Positions 34,234-41,865 of a stretch of 64,000 nucleotides of DNA are shown here, piece by piece. Origin of the DNA: Caulobacter sp. RHG1 (lineage in GTDB: Bacteria > Pseudomonadota > Alphaproteobacteria > Caulobacterales > Caulobacteraceae); the NCBI RefSeq assembly GCF_013181195.1, contig NZ_SMZP01000004.1:434001-498000 (forward strand). The letters are read 5' to 3'. Position 1 is the stretch's first letter, and each line of letters starts with the position of its first letter. Made by a program: the position numbers and the translations under genes. The notes beneath the pieces were generated by a model. The model made no database searches. It was not told where the DNA came from and was given only the letters and a program-made list of their open reading frames with translations.

Positions 34234-36465
34234 CTAGAACTTCACGGCCAGCGAGACGCTGTAGTTGCGGCCCGGCTGGCTGTAGCCGTCCTTGACCACC
34301 GAGTTGTCGGCCAGGCCGCGGACGTCGGCCCACCACCAGTACTTCTCGTCGGTCAGGTTGAAGACGCCGGCCCGCAGGGTGGCGTAGTCGGTGACCGCCA
34401 CCCAGGCCGTCAGGTCGGCGACGGTGAACGACGACGGCATGAAGCAGTTCTGCGAGGTGCTGGGGCTGCCCTGGGTCGCGCCGGGGCAGGTGACGCCGGC
34501 GCGACCGGCGGTCTTGCGGGCCGAATGGATGACGCTGAAGTCGCCGCCGAACTTGTTCGAGGGCGCGCGATAGGTCAGGCCGCCGGTTAGCTTGACGGGG
34601 TCGATCGACAGCAGCGGCGTGTTGACGCCGTTGATCCGCGAGGCGCCGCGGGCATAGGACACCGCGCCGCGGGCCACGAAGCCCGAGCCCAGGTCGAACG
34701 AGCCCTTAGCCTCGGCGCCGCTGATCTTCACGCCCGACAGGTTGATGTACTGGAAGATGGTCGGGTTGGTCGGCGTCATGTTGCCGCCCACCTGCACCTG
34801 CTCGATGAAGTCATCGTACTCGCCGGTGAAGCCGGTGACGGCCACGCGCCAGCCGTTGCGGTGCAGGCGGAAGCCGGCTTCCAGGGTCTTGCTGGTTTCG
34901 GGCTTAAGGTCCGGGTTCGAGATCGAGCGATAGTTCTGGATCGGGTTGGCGAAGCCGGTGTTGACCTGCGACGGCGAGGGGGCCTTGAAGCCCGCGGCCA
35001 CGTTGGCGAACAGGGTGACCAGTTCGGTGGCGTCCCACACCACGCCCAGCTTCGGCGACACGTGGGTGTCGCTCTGGCCCGAGGTCGCGGTGGTGAACAG
35101 CGGATCGCTCTTGGGATCCAGCTTGTAGTAGTCGAGGCGGACGGCCGGATAGAGGGTCACCGGGCCGGCCGCGATCTCGTCCTGGATATAAAGACCGGCC
35201 AGGGTGAAGTCGGTGGTCGGGAACGCCTTGGCCGGGAAGGTCTCGCCGGCCGGCGGCTGGGTGCCGTCGCGGGCGCCTGCCTGGCGGGTGATCGAGGCGT
35301 CGCCGCCCCAGATGACTTCATGCTTGACCGCGCCAGCCTCGAACAGGCTGTGCAGCTCGACCGCGCCGCCGAAGACGCGGTTGTCGAAGGTAGCGTCGCG
35401 GGTTCGGTCGGGGGCGGTGTTGCGATCCTCGGCCGAGAACTGGCGGGTGGTGCTGTCCTGCCAGTACAGACTGGTGCGGGCGGCGCTGATCAGGCCCTGG
35501 CCGCCGTCGAAGCGGTGGTCTAGCGCCACGCGGTCGCGGCGCATCTTGTCGAAGGCGGTCAGGCCGATGACGCTGGTCGTGGCCAGCGGCGGCTTGGCGA
35601 TGGCGCTCAAAACGTTCCAGTCGACGTCGCGGTCGAAATGCTCTGCCGTCAGGCGGAAGCGGTGCTGGTCATTGGGGCTATAGACGACCTTAGCCAGCAC
35701 GGCGTTGGACTGGTTGTCCTCGGGGTTGGCGGTGGTGCGGTCGGTGTTGGCCGAGTCGTTGTCGCCGGCGGTCTTCTGGCCCTCGCCGTCGCGACGGGTA
35801 TAGGCCAGCATGCCTTCCCAGCGGTCGGACTTGCCGGCCAGGACCAGGCTTTCCGTCCAGCTTTTGTCGGCCGAGGCATAGCCCACGCGGGCGCGGCCGG
35901 CGAAGCTCGTACCGGCCTTGAGGATGTCCGACGGGTCCTTGGTGATGAAGCTGACCGAGCCGGCCAGGCCATCAGCGCCGTACATGGCCGAGGCCGGACC
36001 GCGTACGATCTCGACCGACTTCAGGATGTCCAGGTCGACATAGTCGCCACGACCGGTCGACTGGGCGCCGAAGGCGAAGCCGTCGGGCACGCGCACGCCA
36101 TCGACCACGACCAGCACGCGGTTGCCTTCCAGGCCGCGGATGTTGAAGCCGGCGTTGCCGTCGCGGCCCGTCGAGGCGCCGGCGGCGGTGAAGCGCGCGG
36201 GGGCGTTGCGGACCGACACGCCGGGCTCGTCACGGACCAGATCCTTGATGTCGCGGACCAGGCCGTCTTCGATGTCTTCCGACGAGATCACCGTGACGGT
36301 GACCGGGGCCTGCGACACGGTCTTTTCCGAGCGGGTGGCGGTGACGGTGACCTTGTCGACCTCGGCCACGTCCGCGTTCGGAGCCGCATCGGCGGCATGC
36401 GCGGCGCTGGCCAGCAGGGCGGCGGTCGAGGCGGCCGCGAGCGCGGCCAGCTTCAGGCGAGACAT
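34234..36465 (-). CDS. TonB-dependent receptor, haem/haemoglobin-transferrin type, 743 aa
   Basis: Outer-membrane receptor. Signal peptide (1-24), a TonB-box-like DKVTVTATRSEK, plug domain motifs RDIKDLVRDEPGVSV and NIRGLEGNRVLVVVDG, then a beta barrel with NPDLKPETSKTLEAGFR and the terminal NYSVSLAVKF ending in Phe. The plug and NPDLKPE pattern fit the TIGR01785/01786 haem-haemoglobin class. A Fur-box-like site in the divergent promoter region supports iron control. Ligand not proven. Confidence 0.9.
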   Translation of the reverse strand: MSRLKLAALAAASTAALLASAAHAADAAPNADVAEVDKVTVTATRSEKTVSQAPVTVTVISSEDIEDGLVRDIKDLVRDEPGVSVRNAPARFTAAGASTGRDGNAGFNIRGLEGNRVLVVVDGVRVPDGFAFGAQSTGRGDYVDLDILKSVEIVRGPASAMYGADGLAGSVSFITKDPSDILKAGTSFAGRARVGYASADKSWTESLVLAGKSDRWEGMLAYTRRDGEGQKTAGDNDSANTDRTTANPEDNQSNAVLAKVVYSPNDQHRFRLTAEHFDRDVDWNVLSAIAKPPLATTSVIGLTAFDKMRRDRVALDHRFDGGQGLISAARTSLYWQDSTTRQFSAEDRNTAPDRTRDATFDNRVFGGAVELHSLFEAGAVKHEVIWGGDASITRQAGARDGTQPPAGETFPAKAFPTTDFTLAGLYIQDEIAAGPVTLYPAVRLDYYKLDPKSDPLFTTATSGQSDTHVSPKLGVVWDATELVTLFANVAAGFKAPSPSQVNTGFANPIQNYRSISNPDLKPETSKTLEAGFRLHRNGWRVAVTGFTGEYDDFIEQVQVGGNMTPTNPTIFQYINLSGVKISGAEAKGSFDLGSGFVARGAVSYARGASRINGVNTPLLSIDPVKLTGGLTYRAPSNKFGGDFSVIHSARKTAGRAGVTCPGATQGSPSTSQNCFMPSSFTVADLTAWVAVTDYATLRAGVFNLTDEKYWWWADVRGLADNSVVKDGYSQPGRNYSVSLAVKF

Positions 36466-36541
36466 CGGTAGATCCCCATGCGAATTGTTCGCAACTTATG
36501 CCGATGGCCGTAAAACGAGCGGGTTCCATGGTCAAGTCGTT

Positions 36542-36556
36542 TGCAATTGATTCTCA
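36542..36556. promoter_or_regulatory. Fur-box-like operator
   Basis: TGCAATTGATTCTCA is the reverse complement of TGAGAATCAATTGCA, a near match to the 7-1-7 Fur consensus TGATAATNATTATCA. It lies between the divergent receptor (start 36465) and the DUF4198 gene (start 36616) and may control both under iron. Confidence 0.7.
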
Positions 36557-36615
36557 GAAGTAATCGCAATATGCCGGGCCTCGCCGCGATTGGAGCGGCG
36601 CCTGGGGTGTTCCCG

Positions 36616-37401
36616 ATGATCCGATCCTTCCGCGCCGGCCTGCTGGGCGGCGCGCTCCTGCTCAGCCTGGCGGCGCCGGCCGCCCAGGCGCACTCGCCGT
36701 ACCTGCTGCCGACCGTGTTCGACGCCTCCGACCGCAAGATCGTGACGGTGGAGGGCGCCTTCACCGAGGACTTCTTCACGCCCGAGGTGGTGATGAAGTC
36801 CGACGCCTATGCGGTTGTCGGCCCAGACGGCGTGCGCACGGCCATCGCCCCGACCTATCTGCGCCAGCTGGCGGTGTTCGAGGTCGCGACCGAGAAGCCC
36901 GGCACCTATCGCATCACCACCGGCCAGCGCGGCGGCCGCACCGCCAAGGCCGCCTTGGTCAAGGGGCAGTGGGAGTTCTTCGAGGGCTCCAAGGCCCCGG
37001 CTGACGCCATCGACATGCAGAGCCTGACGACCGCCGAGGTCTACGTCACCCGCGGCGCGCCCAGCGATGCGGCCCTGGCCGCGACCGGCAAGGGCATCGA
37101 GTTCAAGGCTGTGACTCACCCCAGCAAGATCGTCACTGGCCAGGACGCCGTGTTCGAGGTGCTGTTCGACGGCAAGCCGGTGGCCAACCAGGTGATCGAG
37201 TTCGTGCCCGCCGCGGACCGCTACGCCGACGCCAAGCCCGCGCCCAAGACCGTGACCAGCGACGCCAAGGGCCGCTTCGCCGTGAAGCCGGACCACTCGG
37301 GCCTCTACCACATCCAGACCCGCTATCGCTTGGGTCCTGCGGCCGCCGGCCAACCGGGCTTCAGCTACACCTACGCCCTGACCTTCGAATCCCTCCGTTG
37401 A
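36616..37401 (+). CDS. DUF4198 periplasmic protein, 261 aa
   Basis: A signal peptide ends AAQAHSPYLLPT; the processed protein therefore begins with histidine near its N-terminus, typical of DUF4198 (NikM/CbiK-like ABC-import-associated) proteins. Two Ig-like beta domains follow (about 25-130 and 155-261). Such proteins often sit beside metal or haem receptors. ATG 36616 is chosen for the signal peptide. Probably Fur-regulated with the divergent receptor. Confidence 0.85.
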   Translation: MIRSFRAGLLGGALLLSLAAPAAQAHSPYLLPTVFDASDRKIVTVEGAFTEDFFTPEVVMKSDAYAVVGPDGVRTAIAPTYLRQLAVFEVATEKPGTYRITTGQRGGRTAKAALVKGQWEFFEGSKAPADAIDMQSLTTAEVYVTRGAPSDAALAATGKGIEFKAVTHPSKIVTGQDAVFEVLFDGKPVANQVIEFVPAADRYADAKPAPKTVTSDAKGRFAVKPDHSGLYHIQTRYRLGPAAAGQPGFSYTYALTFESLR

Positions 37402-37415
37402 TCGCGAGACCCGCC

Positions 37416-37886
37416 ATGAAGACCCGCAACATTCTCGCCGCCGCCGTCCTGGCCGCTTCGGCCGTCGCCGGCGTGGCCCACGCCGCCTCGCACGCCCGCG
37501 ACACCTTCATCAAGGAGCAGGACCAGAACGGCGACGGCGTCGTCACCAAGGACGAGTTCGCCGCGACCCGCGCTATCCAGTTCGCCAAGATCGACGCCGA
37601 CAAGAACGGCGTGCTGTCGGAAGCCGAGTACGTGAACGAGTTCAAGGCGCGCCTGGAAGAGCGCCTGAAGGCCTCGGACCGGACCGACGAGAAGAAGCAG
37701 GAAGAGCGTGAGCGCCAGATGCGCCAGACGGTCGTCCGCTTCCACGTCCTGGACAGCGACAAGAGCGGCGGCATCACCAAGGCCGAGTTCGATTACTCGG
37801 GCTGGCGGATGTTCAACGTCCACGACACCAACAAGGACGGCACGGTCTCGGCCGCCGACCCGGTCAAGGAAAAGCAGGAAGACTGA
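37416..37886 (+). CDS. Exported four-EF-hand calcium-binding protein, 156 aa
   Basis: A signal peptide (1-23, ending VAHAAS) precedes four EF-hand loops: DQNGDGVVTKDE, DADKNGVLSEAE, DSDKSGGITKAE and DTNKDGTVSAAD. A charged helix of about 35 residues separates the two pairs, giving a calmodulin-like layout. It starts 14 bp after the DUF4198 gene, so the two may share the iron-regulated transcript. No enzymatic domain. Confidence 0.88.
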   Translation: MKTRNILAAAVLAASAVAGVAHAASHARDTFIKEQDQNGDGVVTKDEFAATRAIQFAKIDADKNGVLSEAEYVNEFKARLEERLKASDRTDEKKQEERERQMRQTVVRFHVLDSDKSGGITKAEFDYSGWRMFNVHDTNKDGTVSAADPVKEKQED

Positions 37887-37952
37887 TCCGTCTTTCTTTG
37901 ACCTCGCGCCTGGCTCCCATCCTGCGGCCGGGCGCGGGATCATGGTGGGGAA

Positions 37953-37987
37953 GGGGCGTTGGCGGGCGACCGCCAGCGCCCCTTTTC
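37953..37987 (+). terminator. Rho-independent terminator after EF-hand gene
   Basis: A 13-bp stem GGGGCGTTGGCGG (37953-37965) / CCGCCAGCGCCCC (37970-37982) with a GCGA loop and one G-T pair is followed directly by TTTTCTGT. Strong. Confidence 0.88.
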
Positions 37988-37998
37988 TGTGCCCGATT

Positions 37999-38026
37999 TT
38001 GACTTTCGGCGTTTCGTAGCTATCAC
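37999..38026 (+). promoter_or_regulatory. Caulobacter-type housekeeping promoter for DUF3297 gene
   Basis: TTGACT (37999-38004), 14 bp, then GCTATCAC (38019-38026). This fits the known Caulobacter consensus TTGACGS-N10-14-GCTANAWC well. It lies just past the previous terminator and about 58 bp before the DUF3297 start. Confidence 0.6.
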
Positions 38027-38083
38027 CGCCGGCCAAGACATCACGACATGGGCCCCTGCGGTCCAGACGAAAGCCAGAAGACC

Positions 38084-38332
38084 ATGAGCGACACGCCTCC
38101 CGACCGCCTCTCCGTCAATCCCGACAGCCCGCACTACGACGCCGACCTGCTGGAGCGCGGCATCGGCATCCGCTTCAAGGGCGTCGAGAAGACCAATGTC
38201 GAGGAATACTGCATCAGCGAGCGCTGGGTGCGCGTCGCCGCTGGCAAGACCTTGGACCGCAAGGGCAACGCCATGACGATCAAGCTGCAGGGCGACGTCG
38301 AAGCCTACTTCCGCGACACCGCCGAGGGCTGA
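38084..38332 (+). CDS. DUF3297 family protein, 82 aa
   Basis: Small soluble protein matching the DUF3297 pattern: DRLSVNPDSPHYDADLLERG, then GIRFKGVEKTNVEEYCISE and a C-terminal KLQGDVEAYFRD. Widely conserved in proteobacteria with no assigned function. Has its own promoter and an ATG at 38084 after a purine-rich AGCCAGAAG stretch. Confidence 0.85.
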   Translation: MSDTPPDRLSVNPDSPHYDADLLERGIGIRFKGVEKTNVEEYCISERWVRVAAGKTLDRKGNAMTIKLQGDVEAYFRDTAEG

Positions 38333-38365
38333 GCCCTGTCCGCGAACGATCCGGACCTGGAAGCC

Positions 38366-38608
38366 ATGGCGCGCGACGAGCTTTCGCGCGCCATGACCCT
38401 GCGCTGGCAGGACCTGAAGGGCATCGTGCCCTGGGGCGACACGTTCGAAGGCATCTCGCCGGCCGGCCGCTATGTCGAGGTCGAGCGCGGCTATATCTGG
38501 GTCTCGGAAGAGGGCGGCGACATCCTCTGCGAGGTCGCCGTCTATGGCGGTCCGTCCCGCTACGACCAGGGCGTTCGTGTCACGAACGTGATTTCTCGCC
38601 CCGCCTGA
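38366..38608 (+). CDS. Small conserved-looking hypothetical protein, 80 aa
   Basis: A compact alpha-beta-looking protein with a helix (SRAMTLRWQDLKG) followed by several strands (RYVEVERGYIWVSEE and ILCEVAVYGG). No signal or membrane segment and no recognised family. It starts 33 bp after the DUF3297 gene on the same strand and may be co-transcribed. Function unknown. Confidence 0.65.
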   Translation: MARDELSRAMTLRWQDLKGIVPWGDTFEGISPAGRYVEVERGYIWVSEEGGDILCEVAVYGGPSRYDQGVRVTNVISRPA

Positions 38609-38696
38609 TCACCTTGGCCGTGCATAAATAACGCCGTTGCGTTAACCATGATGCGCGCCGGTCTCCGGCGCATGATGTGGGCCAAGGGGGATCGGC

Positions 38697-39473
38697 GTGT
38701 ATCAATCAGAATTTCCGGTCGACCAGCCTGTGCCGGTCTACGACCCCACTCTGTGGTTCGCCCTGATCCTGGCGTGCCTGGCCATCGCCGCCCTGGCCTT
38801 CTATGCAGGCCGCCTGACCGTCGCCAAGAGGAAGAGCGGCGACGACAGCAAGGTCCCCGAGACCATCCACAAGGCCATCCAGGACAAGTGCAAGGAGGCC
38901 AGCAGCGCTCACTCGGGCGAGTTGCTGGTCAAGACGCTGGACCTGATCGCCGAACTGACCCGGCGCATCGGCCCGCTCTTAAGGTTCGGCGAGCTTTGCG
39001 CCGACACCTTCCAGGTGCTTCAGCTGGCTGTCGTTGGGGAAGTCCCCAATCCCGAAGGCCATGATGCGCATGGGCATGACGACCATGGCCATGACGAGCA
39101 TCACGACGATCACGGCGACGGGCACGGACACAAGCCCAAGGGCGATTCGCTGAGCCCTGAGCACGGCAAGCCGCACGACAAAGGACGCGGCGGTGTCGAG
39201 GTCCTGAGCCGCAACGTCACGATCGTGGGCTCGCAGACCGTGCTGTTCGCGAAGGAAAAGAGCGATCACGGCGCCGACGACCACGGCCATGGCAAGAAGC
39301 CCAAGGCCATGGACCACAAGGCCTTTACGCAGAACCTGCGTTTGGCCGTGGCGGCGTTCTCAGACGCCTGGAACCAGCCTGAGACGCTGGCGACGCTCAA
39401 GGCCTGCCGCGACGCGCTGACGGAAACTCAGCCCCTGCCAAAGCCCAAAACGGGGACTTCGCGGCACGACTGA
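38697..39473 (+). CDS. Membrane-anchored protein with His/Asp-rich linker, 258 aa
   Basis: One N-terminal transmembrane helix (about 20-42) leads to a helical cytoplasmic region (about 55-110), a remarkable His/Asp/Gly-rich linker (about 122-152, with repeats such as HGHDDHGHDEHHDDHGDGHG) and a second His-rich run near 198-212. Such linkers can bind Zn or Ni. GTG 38697 follows AAGGGGG. No known family; possibly a metal buffer or stator-like membrane protein. Confidence 0.7.
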   Translation: MYQSEFPVDQPVPVYDPTLWFALILACLAIAALAFYAGRLTVAKRKSGDDSKVPETIHKAIQDKCKEASSAHSGELLVKTLDLIAELTRRIGPLLRFGELCADTFQVLQLAVVGEVPNPEGHDAHGHDDHGHDEHHDDHGDGHGHKPKGDSLSPEHGKPHDKGRGGVEVLSRNVTIVGSQTVLFAKEKSDHGADDHGHGKKPKAMDHKAFTQNLRLAVAAFSDAWNQPETLATLKACRDALTETQPLPKPKTGTSRHD

Positions 39474-39709
39474 CCTGCTCCGGCGCACAGGAACGCCGTT
39501 CAGGAAGGCGAGACGGCTATTCTCTGCCCAAGCGGCGTGCGAAACTGATCCTTCGTTCGAGCGAACGCAACGGGGCGTTGAGGCTCGAAGCGTGCATGCT
39601 CACATCAAGACGCGCACTGATCCGGCCGACAGGGTTCCGGCCAAGTGCAACGGACTGGCGAAGGCCGCTCCTCGAAGGCGGCCACGCCGGGGGGAACGAA
39701 AGGAAGGGC

Positions 39710-40255
39710 ATGACCGCGACGGTCTCCACGATCACGTCTGGCGCATCCGAAACGCCCGAAACCGGCGTCAGCCTCAAGGACTACGTCCCTTATCGCCTGG
39801 CCACGGCCTCGGCGGCGGTCAGCCGGCTGATCGCCCGCGCCTATGAAGACCGCTTCGGCCTGACCATCCCGCAGTGGCGGCTGATGTCGGTGCTGGCCGA
39901 GGGGGGGCAGACCCAGCACACTGCTGTCACCCGTACGGCCATGGACAAGGTCCGGGTCAGCCGGGCTGCGCAGGAACTGGTCGTGCGCCGCCTGGTGGCC
40001 CGCACCACCGTGCGCTCGGATCGCCGTTCGCACACCCTGGAACTGACCGCCGCGGGCCGTCGCCTGTTCGCCGAGATCGCCCCGCTGGCCCTGGCCTATG
40101 AGGCGACCCTGCTGGCCGGCCTGGCGCCCAGCGAGGTGGCGACCTTCAAGCGTCTGCTCGACCACCTGCAGAACAAGGCCATCGAGCTGGCCGGCGGCGA
40201 GACGATCAGTCCCCGCGCCGACGGTTCTCCCGAAGGCTCGCTCGAGGTCGAATGA
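39710..40255 (+). CDS. MarR-family transcriptional regulator, 181 aa
   Basis: Dimeric winged-helix regulator. The DNA-binding core spans AYEDRFGLTIPQWRLMSVLA through the recognition part MDKVRVSRAAQELVVRRLV and the wing TVRSDRRSHTLELTAAGRRL. An AAAGGAAGGG site fixes ATG 39710. It has no divergent partner. Ligand and targets unknown. The 236 bp in front of it holds no other gene. Confidence 0.9.
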   Translation: MTATVSTITSGASETPETGVSLKDYVPYRLATASAAVSRLIARAYEDRFGLTIPQWRLMSVLAEGGQTQHTAVTRTAMDKVRVSRAAQELVVRRLVARTTVRSDRRSHTLELTAAGRRLFAEIAPLALAYEATLLAGLAPSEVATFKRLLDHLQNKAIELAGGETISPRADGSPEGSLEVE

Positions 40256-40328
40256 GCGCCTTTCCGAGGCTGGCGTTCGCTTGCGACGCCTGCTAGGAAG
40301 GCCACCCTTCGCGGCAGCGCGAAGCGAT

Positions 40329-40413
40329 GCGGGCGTGGTGAAACTGGTAGACGCGCCGGACTCAAAATCCGGTTCCGAAAGGAGTGTCGGTTCGATTCCG
40401 ACCGCCCGCACCA
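40329..40413 (+). tRNA. tRNA-Leu (anticodon CAA), CCA encoded
   Basis: Complete class-II tRNA: acceptor GCGGGCG/CGCCCGC, anticodon stem CCGGA/TCCGG around loop CTCAAAA (anticodon CAA), long variable arm near TTCCGAAAGGAGT, T-arm GTCGG-TTCGATT-CCGAC, discriminator A and CCA at 40411-40413. Reads UUG leucine codons. The pectin-type locus begins 21 bp after its 3' end. Confidence 0.95.
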
Positions 40414-40434
40414 ACTTCCATTTTTTCGGCTGAG

Positions 40435-41550
40435 CTACTTCAGCTTTCCCGGATCCACCACCACGTGGCGGATGCCGCGGCGGTTCACCGTGTAGGTGAT
40501 GTGCACCTTGCCGTCGCGGGCCTGAATGATGGCGGGGTAGGCGTAGCCGTCGGGGACGGGTTCGGTCTCCAGGGTGAGCACCTCGCGCCAGGCGATCCCG
40601 TCGCCGGAGATCGCCAGGTTCAGCGGCACGCGCGGGCCCTTGCCCGGCTTGTCCGGATACTGGCCCGCGTGGTTGTAGACCATCAGTTGACGGCCATCGG
40701 CCAGGGTGACGGCGTCCGTACCCGAGTTCGGATTGGGCAGGTCGATGGTGGCGATCGGGCTCCAGGTCTTGCCGTTGTCTTTCGACCAAGTCTGAGCCAG
40801 CGCCCCTTGGCGGGTGCGGGCCACGGCCTCGAGCACGCCGCTCGGATGGAACAGGATACTGGGCTGGATGGCGTCGATCTTCAGCGGGGAGGGGACCAGG
40901 CCGGTTTTGCTCCAGGTCTTGCCGCCGTCTTCGCTGCGCTCGAAATAGAGGCTCCAGCCGCCGCCGTCGGCTTGGCTGACGCCCTCGGACTCCTCGACGC
41001 TGACCGGCGACAGCCAGGTCCCGTCGGCCAGAACGACCGGCTTGTTCTTGATCGGGCCCAGGATGCCGTCGGGCAGCCGGATGGGCTTGCCCCAGGTCTT
41101 GCCGTCGTCCTTGGAGGTCATGACCATGCCCCACCAGTCCTGCGGGCTGGGCCCGACCTTGTAGAACAGGAAGAGCTCGCCTTTCGGGGCCTGGAACAAC
41201 ACGGGGTTCCAGGTCGGCAGGCGCGGGCCGCTGGCCTGGACGCCGTTGGCCAGCTCGCGAGCCGTCTGCCACTGACCGTCGACCATCCGGGCGAACCAGA
41301 TGCCGACGTCGGGATTGCGTTCGTGCGTGCCGCCGAACCAGGCCGCGGCGATCGTGCCGGCGGTGGTCTCGACGATCGTCGAGGCGTGCGATTGCGGATA
41401 GGGGGCGTTCACATAGGCCGGTCCCTTGGCCAGGATCGCGTCGGATGCGCTTGCTGGGGAGTCGGCGGCGGCCGGCGAGACGGCGAAAATCGCGACGCAG
41501 GCGGTCAGCGTCAGGACAGAGCGACGCGCGAGCGAGGAGGGGCTGGCCAT
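40435..41550 (-). CDS. Exported sialidase-fold (BNR repeat) enzyme, 371 aa
   Basis: A TAT-like or Sec leader (RRSVLTLTACVAIFAVSPAAA) precedes a six-bladed propeller of the BNR_2 sialidase type, with Asp-box repeats SKDDGKTWG, SEDGGKTWS and SKDNGKTWS. The typical FGGTHERNPDVGIWFAR and DAVTLADGRQLMVYNH segments occur in the branch that accompanies plant-polysaccharide loci rather than in true sialic-acid sialidases. Substrate unknown; it may remove an acidic side-chain sugar. Divergent from the first large TonB receptor. Confidence 0.85.
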   Translation of the reverse strand: MASPSSLARRSVLTLTACVAIFAVSPAAADSPASASDAILAKGPAYVNAPYPQSHASTIVETTAGTIAAAWFGGTHERNPDVGIWFARMVDGQWQTARELANGVQASGPRLPTWNPVLFQAPKGELFLFYKVGPSPQDWWGMVMTSKDDGKTWGKPIRLPDGILGPIKNKPVVLADGTWLSPVSVEESEGVSQADGGGWSLYFERSEDGGKTWSKTGLVPSPLKIDAIQPSILFHPSGVLEAVARTRQGALAQTWSKDNGKTWSPIATIDLPNPNSGTDAVTLADGRQLMVYNHAGQYPDKPGKGPRVPLNLAISGDGIAWREVLTLETEPVPDGYAYPAIIQARDGKVHITYTVNRRGIRHVVVDPGKLK

Positions 41551-41805
41551 GGGTTTTCCTCTGAATCCTTGGGATTGCGGCCCGTCTGACGCGAGCTCTG
41601 AACGCCTCTGGTATCGGTAACGGCGCTTGGCGCCTAGGTCAGGATGTCGCAGGGCGTCGAGGCGGTGAGGACAAAAAAACCGAGCGTCTACAAATGCTTT
41701 GCTGCACTTGCCCTTGGGTCATCCGCTGTTGCGGGTTCCCCTAAGGGCTTGCTGTGCAGGTTTCAGCTTGAAAAACGCCGCAACCCGCCTCAGCATGGAT
41801 GAACA

Positions 41806-41821
41806 ATGATACCGGTGTCAT
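41806..41821. promoter_or_regulatory. LacI-type palindromic operator before first large TonB receptor
   Basis: ATGATACCGGTGTCAT is a 16-bp CG-centred palindrome with one mismatched pair, 45 bp upstream of the receptor ATG. The ACCGGT centre is typical of LacI-family operators. The rest of the 315-bp divergent gap 41551-41865 shows no gene. Confidence 0.55.
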
Positions 41822-41865
41822 CCAAGAACACCGTCAGAGTGCTTAAATCCTGGGAGGGAACGAAG

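Noticed and set aside
40435..41550. True sialic-acid sialidase
   Set aside because: Asp boxes show the propeller fold, but no sialic-acid transport or catabolic genes are present and the neighbours are pectin enzymes; only the fold is claimed.
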